NCBI GenBank assembly: GCA_024860865.1
Contig: JACRDV010000007.1
Coordinates: forward strand, 1 to 11,399
Length of the DNA: 11,399 bases
Origin: Methanobacteriota archaeon
Lineage (GTDB): Archaea; JACRDV01
Reading direction: 5' to 3'
The notes beneath the pieces are model-generated. The model was given only the letters and a program-made list of their open reading frames with translations, did not search any database and was not told the origin of the DNA. A program made the position numbers and the translations under genes. Below, in pieces: positions 6,214 through 11,399 of this stretch (its first letter is position 1; every line of letters begins with the position of its first letter).

Positions 6214-6444
6214 ATGAGAACAGTAATTCAAGTTTATAAGGAAGATAAATATTTCGTAGCAGTTGATCTTGTAACAAATGTGGCAGACCAAGGATTAACT
6301 GAAGAAGAAGCTGTTGCAAATCTAAAAAAAGGACTCGAAGAACATTACCAAATTCTCATGGAATTATCTCCAAAGGATCGTAAAATTTCTTTCTTAGATA
6401 TTGAGGTAGAAAAATACGTCCAAGCTTCCCATCCTGTCAGCTAA
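6214..6444 (+). CDS. hicB: HicB-family antitoxin
   Basis: 76 aa from the ATG at 6214. A GTG at 6205 is in frame, but it is part of the GGTGA ribosome site (6204-6208) that sits 6 nt before the ATG, so I choose the ATG. The chain RTVIQVYKEDKYFVAVDLVT ... GLTEEEAVANLKKGLEEHYQIL is the HicB partial RNase H-like fold: two strands with the Y/F-VA-D pattern, a turn, then a helix with EEA..NL..GLE. It is the short form without a helix-turn-helix or ribbon-helix-helix tail. It neutralises HicA, an mRNA-cleaving toxin. Its 3' end overlaps the hicA frame by 29 nt, giving tight coupling. The frame is intact. Confidence 0.88.
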   Translation: MRTVIQVYKEDKYFVAVDLVTNVADQGLTEEEAVANLKKGLEEHYQILMELSPKDRKISFLDIEVEKYVQASHPVS

Positions 6445-6640
6445 GGATGTTATTAAAGTTTTAGGGAAGTTTGGATTTAAAATCTATCGACAAACTGGAA
6501 GTCATATTCACTTATGGAATGAAGAGCGGAAACTTCTTGTAACTGTTCCAAATCATCCAGAATTGGCAAAAGGAACCCTAATTTCGATTATAAAACAAGC
6601 AAAAATAGAACGTGATGAATTTCTTTCAAAATTGAAATAA
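6416..6640 (+). pseudogene. hicA: HicA-family toxin lacking a normal start codon
   Basis: 74 aa to the TAA at 6640. After the start the protein is complete: SKLPILSAKDVIKVLGKFGF, then KIYRQTGSHIHLW with the catalytic His of the double-stranded-RNA-binding-like HicA fold, then LLVTVPNHPELAKGTLISII and KQAKIERDEFLSKLK. A TAG stop lies four codons before LysLeuPro, and no ATG, GTG or TTG occurs between it and the conserved core. ATG would be expected at 6416-6418, where the sequence reads ACG. The same T-to-C change is silent in the overlapping hicB (Tyr TAT to TAC). Either ACG works as a weak start, keeping HicA low, or the gene is silenced. No frameshift or stop interrupts the body. Confidence 0.82.
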
Positions 6641-6700
6641 GCACTTACCTATGCTTAATAACAAGATTAACTCCAGAAGACATTATGATAATCGTAAGCC

Positions 6701-6715
6701 CGTGAGTAGTTCACG
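6701..6715. terminator. Small hairpin between convergent genes
   Basis: CGTGA 6701-6705 and TCACG 6711-6715 enclose a 5-nt loop between hicA and the convergent surface-protein gene. It could aid termination or protect the 3' end in either direction, but no strong T-run follows immediately. Weak evidence. Confidence 0.25.
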
Positions 6716-6725
6716 ATAAGACGAA

Positions 6726-7694
6726 TTAAGTTTTAATTTTTTCGCGCAATCGGCGATAGGCTAACCACATGGATAATGACATCGCCGTTAAAGACAAAGC
6801 TCCTGCAGCCACCATCGAATATGGAGCTAATTTTACATAAACTGGAATAATTTGTTTCGGGATATGGTGCATCACAACTTTCATCTCTAGTGGTAAGATA
6901 CCAATTAAGGATGGATAATCGGTTGGTTTAAAAATTGTTTGTGTAGTATAATTTATGTAAATGGTTTGCCCAGCTTCTAACGACAATTTCCATGTCAATG
7001 GTGTAGTTTCACGCGGATAAGCTTCTACAATAATTTTGCTCTCTGATGGCAAAGTATCTCTAAGTGTAAACTCGGTAGTTGCAGCACCTTCATTTTTAAT
7101 TATCAAAATAATTTTCCAAAGATCCTCAGCTAGCCGAAAAACGTTTTTAGTTATTCTTACTTTTGGGGGTGGTAGAGCAGGTGCCCGTGGGGAAGGCAAT
7201 AGCGTTGGTGGAGGCATTGGCTTAGGTTTAATAGTTAATCGCGCCGTTTTGGAATACCATGTGTAGTTTTTCCAAGAGGCTTCTGCTGCGGATAAAGTAT
7301 ACGCACCGACTGTGCTAGAAGATACCCAATAACTGAACTCTTTCGTTTCATCAATATTGATCGAAAACGTCCAAGTTAAAGCGCGACGGCCTTGTATTGT
7401 TTTTGCTCCAGTGCTGTTAAATTCCTCAGGAAGATAATCGTACAATACAACGTCAGTTAAATTCATTGTACCATAGTTACTGACTAATACTGTAATTCTA
7501 GTGCTCTTTTCAGCTTCGATTTCAGATTCTAAAACAGATTTAGTAAGCAGCAGTTTAGGAACAGGGGTTGGTGGGATATAGATATAAGAAACAGATGGCC
7601 CTGGAACCGGTGGAACATTGTACAGCGCAAAACAAAGGCCAACTAATAACAATGAACTGCAAATGAAGCAAATTAAGAATAAAAACTGTCTTAT
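6726..7694 (-). CDS. Membrane-anchored surface protein, two DUF11-like Ig domains
   Basis: From TTG at 7652 the protein has 308 aa. The open frame reaches back to an ATA at 7694, which would add RQFLFLICFICSS and complete a signal peptide; the TATA-like box at 7715-7727 places transcription start beside that ATA. No ATG is available and the TTG has no ribosome site, so the start is unsettled. The mature part has an Ig-like/DUF11-like domain (KLLLTKSVLESEIEAEKSTR ... VVLYDYLPEEF), a proline-rich linker (KPKPMPPPTLLPSPRAPALP), a second similar domain (VRITKNVFRLAEDLWKIILI ... LRDTLPSES), and a C-terminal TM helix (YSMVAAGALSLTAMSLSMWL) with a basic tail (RRLREKIK). It should sit outside the cell, anchored in the membrane. 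It has four N-x-S/T sequons (NLT, NST, two NYT), making it a plausible STT3 substrate. Confidence 0.78.
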   Translation of the reverse strand: MRQFLFLICFICSSLLLVGLCFALYNVPPVPGPSVSYIYIPPTPVPKLLLTKSVLESEIEAEKSTRITVLVSNYGTMNLTDVVLYDYLPEEFNSTGAKTIQGRRALTWTFSINIDETKEFSYWVSSSTVGAYTLSAAEASWKNYTWYSKTARLTIKPKPMPPPTLLPSPRAPALPPPKVRITKNVFRLAEDLWKIILIIKNEGAATTEFTLRDTLPSESKIIVEAYPRETTPLTWKLSLEAGQTIYINYTTQTIFKPTDYPSLIGILPLEMKVVMHHIPKQIIPVYVKLAPYSMVAAGALSLTAMSLSMWLAYRRLREKIKT

Positions 7695-7714
7695 TTTAAA
7701 ACCCTCTTCCTTAG

Positions 7715-7727
7715 TTTTTATAAAAAA
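7715..7727 (-). promoter_or_regulatory. TATA box of the surface-protein gene
   Basis: The minus strand reads TTTTTTATAAAAA. Its centre is about 26-27 nt upstream of the ATA at 7694, the exact distance for a leaderless start there, and about 69 nt from the TTG at 7652. Confidence 0.5.
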
Positions 7728-8032
7728 TTAATATTGTGCTTTAAAAGGATTATCAAATGTATTAATTTCATTTTGAGACCGGGATTACACAACAGATAGT
7801 AATGGTAATTAACTCTAAGAAATTGTTGAATTTCTGTTAGCCATTCTAATTTAATAAGTAGTGAAAATCCAAACTAAACGAAAAGCAGTTAGCGGTAAAA
7901 ATTTTTTATCCTTTAAATCTTTATTGTAAAGTATACTTTTTAGTTCGAATTTCAAAGTATCAAATTTTAAATATTAAATTTTTTATTATCAAAGTTAGAG
8001 TCAGAATCTAAAATAATTTCTAAGTTGATTAA
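7728..8032. other. Divergent intergenic region, no gene seen
   Basis: About 305 bp of very AT-rich sequence between two divergent genes. It contains a perfect 12-bp palindrome AAAGTATACTTT (7928-7939) and a near-palindromic AT run around 7962-7983. AT stretches at about 7980-7990 or 8007-8018 could supply the TATA box of the plus-strand gene, but I cannot choose. No open frame of note. Confidence 0.5.
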
Positions 8033-9067
8033 ATGAAAATTTGGTTAGATATCACAACCCCATTTTTATCTAATTTTTTGAGTATCTTAATGGATAAAAC
8101 GAAAAAATTGGACAGTAAATTTGAATATTTAGTTACGTGCCGGGAGCATGAAATCACAACACAAATCCTGGATAAAAAGGGAATCTCATACCATTGCATA
8201 GGCAAACACGGCGGTAAAACTAAAGAAGGAAAGCTTCGAGCTTATTCTAAAAGAATTGCTGGTTTACTTCCAATTATTGAACGCGAAAAACCAGATCTGC
8301 TAATTTGTGAGAGAGAGCCGAGTTCAGTGAGAGTGGCGGCAGGATTGGGAGTTCCATCCTTTACTATTTTCAATGATGACCGTGAGGATTGGGTCAACCG
8401 TATGGTTTTTCCGCTTGCAACTAAAGTTTTTGCACCTGCTTTTTATACTGACCAAGATTTGATAAAATATGGTATAACTCCTGATCGTGTAATTAAGTTT
8501 AATGGATTTCTAATGTGCTATCTAAAAGATTTGCAAGCTAGAAAAATTCACCAGGAGAACTGGAAAATCAATGTACTTATTCGCCCAGAGCCGGAACTTG
8601 CGAGTTTTTTTCCAACTTATAAGCCAATTCTAGAAGAGATTGCTCAAAAACTGTGCACTGACAATCGAACTAATGTAAGCGTGCTGCCTAGAACTGAACG
8701 CCAGAGAGAGCTCTTCTCAAAATATCCAGTTGATGTTGCAGATAGCGTGAGCGATGAAAGTCCTTTGCTCCAAACAGATATAGCCTTGGTCAGCGGGGAG
8801 AGCATGATTGCTGAAGCCTTGGTGTTAGGTATTCCAGTGATTGGTTGTTGTTATTGGCCCCCTTCCAAAGCAGTTTTGGAATTACTAAAGTTTGTTAAAC
8901 ATTCTAATAGTGCAGATGAGGCAGTTAGTATGGTTAAATTTTACTATGAATTAAAAAATAGGATAGAATTTGCAGAGAAATCTAGAAAAGTAGTAGAACA
9001 AATGGATAATCCAATTTCTATCATAGCCAGCGAAGTGAATAAATTCAAAAACTTAGTGTATCATTAA
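8033..9067 (+). CDS. DUF354 family protein, glycosyltransferase-like (GT-B fold)
   Basis: 344 aa, full length for the family. It starts MKIWLDITTPFLSNFLSIL, the DUF354 (COG1817) entry (usually MKIWxDIxNxxHVxFF), followed by FEYLVTCREHEITTQILDKK, then GISYHCIGKHGG, a family hallmark, then KPDLLICEREPSSVRVAAGL and NDD. The C-terminal half has LIRPEPE and a nucleotide-sugar-type region ALVSGESMIAEALVLGIPVI, like the SGxxxxEAxxLGxPxI motif of MurG/GT-B enzymes. Its reaction is unknown; cytoplasmic sugar transfer to a lipid or nucleotide carrier is likely from the fold. No TM segments. In this window it lies close to stt3 and a sequon-bearing surface protein, in line with surface glycan synthesis (inference). 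The ATG has no evident Shine-Dalgarno. Confidence 0.85.
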   Translation: MKIWLDITTPFLSNFLSILMDKTKKLDSKFEYLVTCREHEITTQILDKKGISYHCIGKHGGKTKEGKLRAYSKRIAGLLPIIEREKPDLLICEREPSSVRVAAGLGVPSFTIFNDDREDWVNRMVFPLATKVFAPAFYTDQDLIKYGITPDRVIKFNGFLMCYLKDLQARKIHQENWKINVLIRPEPELASFFPTYKPILEEIAQKLCTDNRTNVSVLPRTERQRELFSKYPVDVADSVSDESPLLQTDIALVSGESMIAEALVLGIPVIGCCYWPPSKAVLELLKFVKHSNSADEAVSMVKFYYELKNRIEFAEKSRKVVEQMDNPISIIASEVNKFKNLVYH

Positions 9068-9111
9068 ATTAAATTTTACCTGAGGAAAAAGATATTAAGT
9101 TGCCGAACTTT

Positions 9112-9759
9112 CTAGTGCTTTGCATTAATTTCAACTGCTACATTGGGTTTTGAACTGATTTCAATTGCTGCCTTCTTACCGTTTTCAAAATCAAGAATTT
9201 TTGTTTTTAATTGGTGTAATCGCTTGCCTAAATGATTTATATCTCCAAGAATTCCCATATCGCCTATTTGACTCAATAAATTAGTTTGAGCAAGTAATAG
9301 ATCATATATTTCATGAAGTATTGTAAACAATTCTGCAGACTTCTGGGCTTCTTTTAATTCCATAGTTTTTTCGTGGAAAGTTTCCAAATTTTTAGCAAAT
9401 TTTTCATTGAGATCGTAAACCAAGGCTTGCACTCTATTTTGCTCCTCTTCTGCAGATTTGAGTTTTATCTCTAAATCTGCAATTTTTGCTAGCGCTTCGC
9501 TTGAGAAATTTTTAGAGTTTAGATTATGTGCTAAATTTAATCCTTTCACTTCTTTTTCCAATTGCTCAGAGAGCGTTGCTAGATTTTCAACCGACCTTAC
9601 AACCAACCCATGGTTTGAACAACCCGTGGGGGAACAAGAAGGGGAAATTTCTCCTTTTTTTGGTTCTCTGAGGGAAATGACTAGCAAAACCAACACCAAA
9701 ATTATACTGCCTATCGTAATTAGAGATATGGGGTACAGTATGTCTAATCCTTCGAACAT
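9112..9759 (-). CDS. Single-pass membrane protein with long coiled coil
   Basis: 215 aa, unrecognised family. Residues 10-30 (YPISLITIGSIILVLVLLVI) are one TM helix near the N-terminus. A short segment with two cysteines (CSPTGC, about 42-47) follows. From about 55 to 155 a heptad-rich coiled coil is visible (VENLATLSEQLEKEVKGLNL; ALAKIADLEIKLKSAEEEQN; FAKNLETFHEKTMELKEAQK). A second helical section follows (LHEIYDLLLAQTNLLSQIGD ... LGKRLHQLKTKILDFENG) and the tail is polar. With an N-terminal anchor and no signal cleavage site, the coiled coil probably faces the cytoplasm. It may organise a membrane complex; no partner is identifiable. The ATG at 9759 is preceded by AAGGAT and a TATA-like TTATTAAAA about 35 nt upstream. 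Confidence 0.72.
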   Translation of the reverse strand: MFEGLDILYPISLITIGSIILVLVLLVISLREPKKGEISPSCSPTGCSNHGLVVRSVENLATLSEQLEKEVKGLNLAHNLNSKNFSSEALAKIADLEIKLKSAEEEQNRVQALVYDLNEKFAKNLETFHEKTMELKEAQKSAELFTILHEIYDLLLAQTNLLSQIGDMGILGDINHLGKRLHQLKTKILDFENGKKAAIEISSKPNVAVEINAKH

Positions 9760-9979
9760 AGAAATCCTTCTTTATTCTTCAATAGTTAGTTTTAATAAGT
9801 AACATTATTAAAAAATTTTCATTTTGTCAGACGATGTACTTTTTTGTTCAATTACTTAGGTAGATTTTCTAATTTTTTCTCTTGATATTTTAAGCAATTG
9901 CGATTTCTTACTTTTAGATTTTTTGATGTTTTCTTTTCATCATCGGTATCGGAAAAATTGAAAGCCTAATTGGGACGTC
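9760..9979. other. T-rich spacer
   Basis: The promoter of the minus-strand coiled-coil gene (TATA-like at 9790-9799) occupies the left end. The rest is T-rich on the plus strand with no reading frame or repeat that I can support. Confidence 0.45.
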
Positions 9980-10148
9980 GCCTAACAGCGGATAAAATGG
10001 AAATCAAAATTTTCCCCAAACCCAGCACTAATTTTTTGAGGGTGCGGGGTGGGTTGGTGGTTTGAACAATTATCGAACTTGAGCTGAGGTAGTTCTCAAT
10101 TACTTGGGAAAATTAGTGCTGGGCTTCTTTTATCCGCCTCCGTTATAC
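9980..10148 (+). mobile_element. attC-like hairpin element (possible integron recombination site)
   Basis: A nested palindromic element. Left end: GCCTAAC (9980-9986, fits RYYYAAC), AG, CGGATAAAA (9989-9997). Right end: TTTTATCCG (10128-10136), CCTCC, then GTTATAC (10142-10148, close to GTTRRRY). The CGGATAAAA/TTTTATCCG arms pair perfectly over 9 bp. Further in, CCCAGCACTAATTTT (10021-10035) and its exact complement (10109-10123) add a 15-bp stem around a 73-nt core. This order (outer R boxes, unpaired spacer, L boxes, variable hairpin) is that of attC sites, on which integron integrases act. It is long for an attC, R'/R'' pair at only 5 of 7 positions, and no integrase gene is present, so a miniature inverted-repeat element remains possible. 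No clear target duplication is seen. Confidence 0.45.
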
Positions 10149-10167
10149 GCCATGTGCCAAATAAAAA

Positions 10168-10174
10168 GGAGGAG
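10168..10174 (+). promoter_or_regulatory. Strong bacterial-style ribosome binding site
   Basis: GGAGGAG five bases before the ATG at 10180, inside an A-rich leader that starts directly after the attC-like element. Other genes here use weak or no such sites, so it stands out and supports a foreign or cassette origin. Confidence 0.7.
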
Positions 10175-10179
10175 TAAAA

Positions 10180-10488
10180 ATGGTTAACCCAAAAGATACA
10201 AACAAATGTTGTCCAGTTGATATTAAGAAATGCGATACTTTTGATTTTATGGCTAATGTCATTGGATTGCCTGTCCTTCATCCGGGTGGTTTTAAGGCAA
10301 CCGAGAAGATGGCTAACCTATGCAATATCAATAAAGACACAAGGGTTCTGGATATCGCTTGCGGGAAAGGAACAAATAACTGCTATTTAACCGAAAAATT
10401 TGGATGTTCAATAACAGGAATTGACTTTGACGAAAATTTAATCAAACAAGCAAAGCGGTTAAAGCTATTTTTCCACAATTTTATTTAA
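10180..10488 (+). pseudogene. Truncated class I SAM-dependent methyltransferase
   Basis: 102 aa. The N-terminus (MANVIGLPVLHPGGFKATEK) and motif I, TRVLDIACGKGTNN (SAM-binding glycine loop), followed by GCSITGIDFDENLIKQAKR (motif II acidic residue), are clearly a methyltransferase of the UbiE/type 11 group. A complete enzyme would have 200-280 aa; here the homology stops at about residue 94 (AKRLK) and the last residues (LFFHNFI) are just the antisense of the acylphosphatase gene's 3' end. So the gene was cut off and joined to foreign sequence at about 10460. The start is firm (strong GGAGGAG). Without motifs IV-VI it cannot be an active enzyme. It follows the attC-like element exactly as a cassette gene would. 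Confidence 0.8.
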
Positions 10489-10917
10489 AATACTTTTTAT
10501 ATCTACTAAAGTTGTTTGGATCCCATCCAGTTTATCCAACTTATCCAACTTACCCAACTTATTATCCATGCTTCGTAGTATTTTTATTCCTTCGTCTAAT
10601 CGCTCCTTGATATCTTTTAACTCGACTGTCGGTTCTTTGAAAAAAGTCGGTGGAAGTGGTATTTTTATCGGAATTTCTTCTTCCTTTATCGATTCGATTC
10701 TTGCACCTATATCAACGGAGCCGATTTCTATTAGATGAATTAAAGTCTTTACTTTATCTTCATTTCCTTCGCAAAGTATCTTTACACTTCCATCCTTATC
10801 GTTAAATACAATTCCGCCGAGACCTAAACTAAGTGCATTAGCTTCAATGAAACTTCTAAATCCCGTCATCTGTATTTTCCCTTTGATATCTATCGCATAC
10901 TGCTTTTCGCTATTCAT
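10465..10917 (-). CDS. acyP: Acylphosphatase domain with coiled-coil tail
   Basis: 150 aa from the ATG at 10917. The frame is open to 10971, but the ATG at 10917 has GAGG about 9 nt upstream and a TATA box 21-31 nt upstream, and the domain begins right after it. Residues 6-90 are an acylphosphatase: GKIQMTGFR (phosphate loop, catalytic R21) and VFNDKDGSV (catalytic N39). The family hydrolyses acyl phosphates such as 1,3-bisphosphoglycerate or carbamoyl phosphate in the cytoplasm. A proline-rich hinge (IPLPPTFFKEP) leads into a coiled coil (~100-150) with a KLD repeat (KLGKLDKLDKLD), absent from the ordinary ~90-aa enzyme and probably for oligomerisation. Its 3' end overlaps the tail of the truncated methyltransferase frame. 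Confidence 0.85.
   Translation of the reverse strand: MNSEKQYAIDIKGKIQMTGFRSFIEANALSLGLGGIVFNDKDGSVKILCEGNEDKVKTLIHLIEIGSVDIGARIESIKEEEIPIKIPLPPTFFKEPTVELKDIKERLDEGIKILRSMDNKLGKLDKLDKLDGIQTTLVDIKSILNKIVEK
10525..10560 (-). repeat. Four tandem 9-bp repeats inside acyP
   Basis: Plus-strand units ATCCAGTTT, ATCCAACTT, ATCCAACTT, ACCCAACTT. They keep the frame and encode the K-L-(D/G) repeats of the coiled coil. Such 9-mers can gain or lose copies by slippage without a frameshift. Confidence 0.85.
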
Positions 10918-10937
10918 GCAATTTCCTCGTTTTCTGT

Positions 10938-10948
10938 GATATTTAAAT
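10938..10948 (-). promoter_or_regulatory. TATA box of the acylphosphatase gene
   Basis: The minus strand reads ATTTAAATATC, about 26 nt upstream of the ATG at 10917. This supports that start rather than the one at 10971, which would lie upstream of the promoter. Confidence 0.55.
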
Positions 10949-10971
10949 CTAACCCCGCAGTGAAAGTGCAA

Positions 10972-11399
10972 AGCAAGTAAAGCTAGCCTTCTGGGTCCTG
11001 TGGAGAAAAGTGGGCATCATGGTTTAGTAAAGGCAGTAACCACGAAAGCAAGCTGTAAAAACGTTCAATCAGTACCTCATTAAAAATGTTTTTCCAAATG
11101 CTATTTACCAACTCTGCCATTTCCATTTCATGCAGCTTTTAAACAAGCAGGTTTAAGATTTTAAAAAACAAAAGAAAATAGGAATAGCGAAAAAGAAAAA
11201 ATTGTAATTAAGTTGCTGAAAAAGCACAAAGTAATAATTTTAGAACAGTTCGTTTTTTGGTAGTTTTTACATTCTACAAAATTAGTAGAATGATTTATCA
11301 AAATACCATTTAAGTTTAGAAAATCTAACCAGAACTTAGAAAGCATAATTATTATCTTGTAACCTCTTTGTATCAGACTCTATCTCAGAGAATAAAAAA
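10972..11399. other. Right-end spacer, no gene recognised
   Basis: About 430 bp. The left part is of mixed composition, the right part strongly A/T-rich. A short plus-strand frame around 11185-11263 (KIVIKLLKKHKVI) could be a scrap of a helix-turn-helix protein, but it has no start and ends early. One clean hairpin is at 11270-11292. Confidence 0.4.
11270..11292. repeat. Perfect 8-bp inverted repeat hairpin
   Basis: CATTCTAC (11270-11277) and GTAGAATG (11285-11292) around a 7-nt A/T loop. A preceding T-run (GTTTTTTGG, GTTTTTAC) sits on the wrong side for a plus-strand terminator. Its role is unknown. Confidence 0.6.

Noticed and set aside
7036-7266. Plus-strand 76-aa open frame with Gly-rich segment
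   Set aside because: It is the antisense of the proline-rich linker of the surface protein.
10096-10281. Minus-strand 61-aa open frame
   Set aside because: Lies across the attC-like right arm and antisense to the methyltransferase start; no homology or ribosome site.
11270-11292. Hairpin considered as a CRISPR repeat
   Set aside because: Only one copy occurs in the window; no spacer-repeat periodicity and no cas genes.
11161-11346. Minus-strand 61-aa open frame
   Set aside because: Low-complexity Phe/Ser/Leu composition from AT-rich sequence; no family resemblance.

Overview
The window looks like an AT-rich archaeal chromosome fragment. The reasons are a tRNA gene with two bulge-helix-bulge introns, TATA-box promoters sitting about 25-40 nt ahead of the start codons, leaderless or GGTG/GGTGAT-type translation starts, an STT3/AglB oligosaccharyltransferase, a KaiC-like/V4R protein, and a DUF354 protein. 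A TACK-type lineage such as Bathyarchaeia would fit, but that placement is inference; no marker here is decisive.

Layout. Bases 1-180 hold a GC-rich run of hairpins ending in T-rich sequence, probably the 3' part of an unidentified structured RNA. Next come a divergent pair: a KaiC-like + V4R sensor protein (minus) and a small winged-helix regulator (plus), sharing a 178-bp promoter region with repeated TCACTTGA motifs. A tRNA-Val(CAC) gene with two 13-nt introns follows. From 5.7 kb back to 2.5 kb the minus strand carries a small membrane protein, stt3/aglB, then two toxin-antitoxin modules in tandem (AbrB-type vapB + broken vapC, Phd/YefM antitoxin + broken relE). A third module, hicB-hicA on the plus strand, has an intact antitoxin and a toxin whose start codon reads ACG. 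After it come a membrane-anchored, sequon-bearing surface protein with two Ig-like/DUF11-like domains (minus), a DUF354 glycosyltransferase-like protein (plus), and a TM + coiled-coil protein (minus). The right end holds a 169-bp hairpin element resembling an integron attC site, a truncated methyltransferase with a bacterial-style Shine-Dalgarno, an acylphosphatase with a coiled-coil tail, and about 430 bp without recognisable genes.

How parts may work together. STT3, its membrane partner, the DUF354 protein and the surface protein with four N-x-S/T sequons suggest a small cell-surface N-glycosylation neighbourhood, although STT3 has a changed WWDYG motif (WWWYG). The most striking pattern is that all three toxin genes carry lesions (frameshifts, nonsense codon, truncation, lost ATG) while all three antitoxins are intact. 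Long neighbouring genes are free of such lesions, which argues against simple sequencing error and for selective toxin loss.
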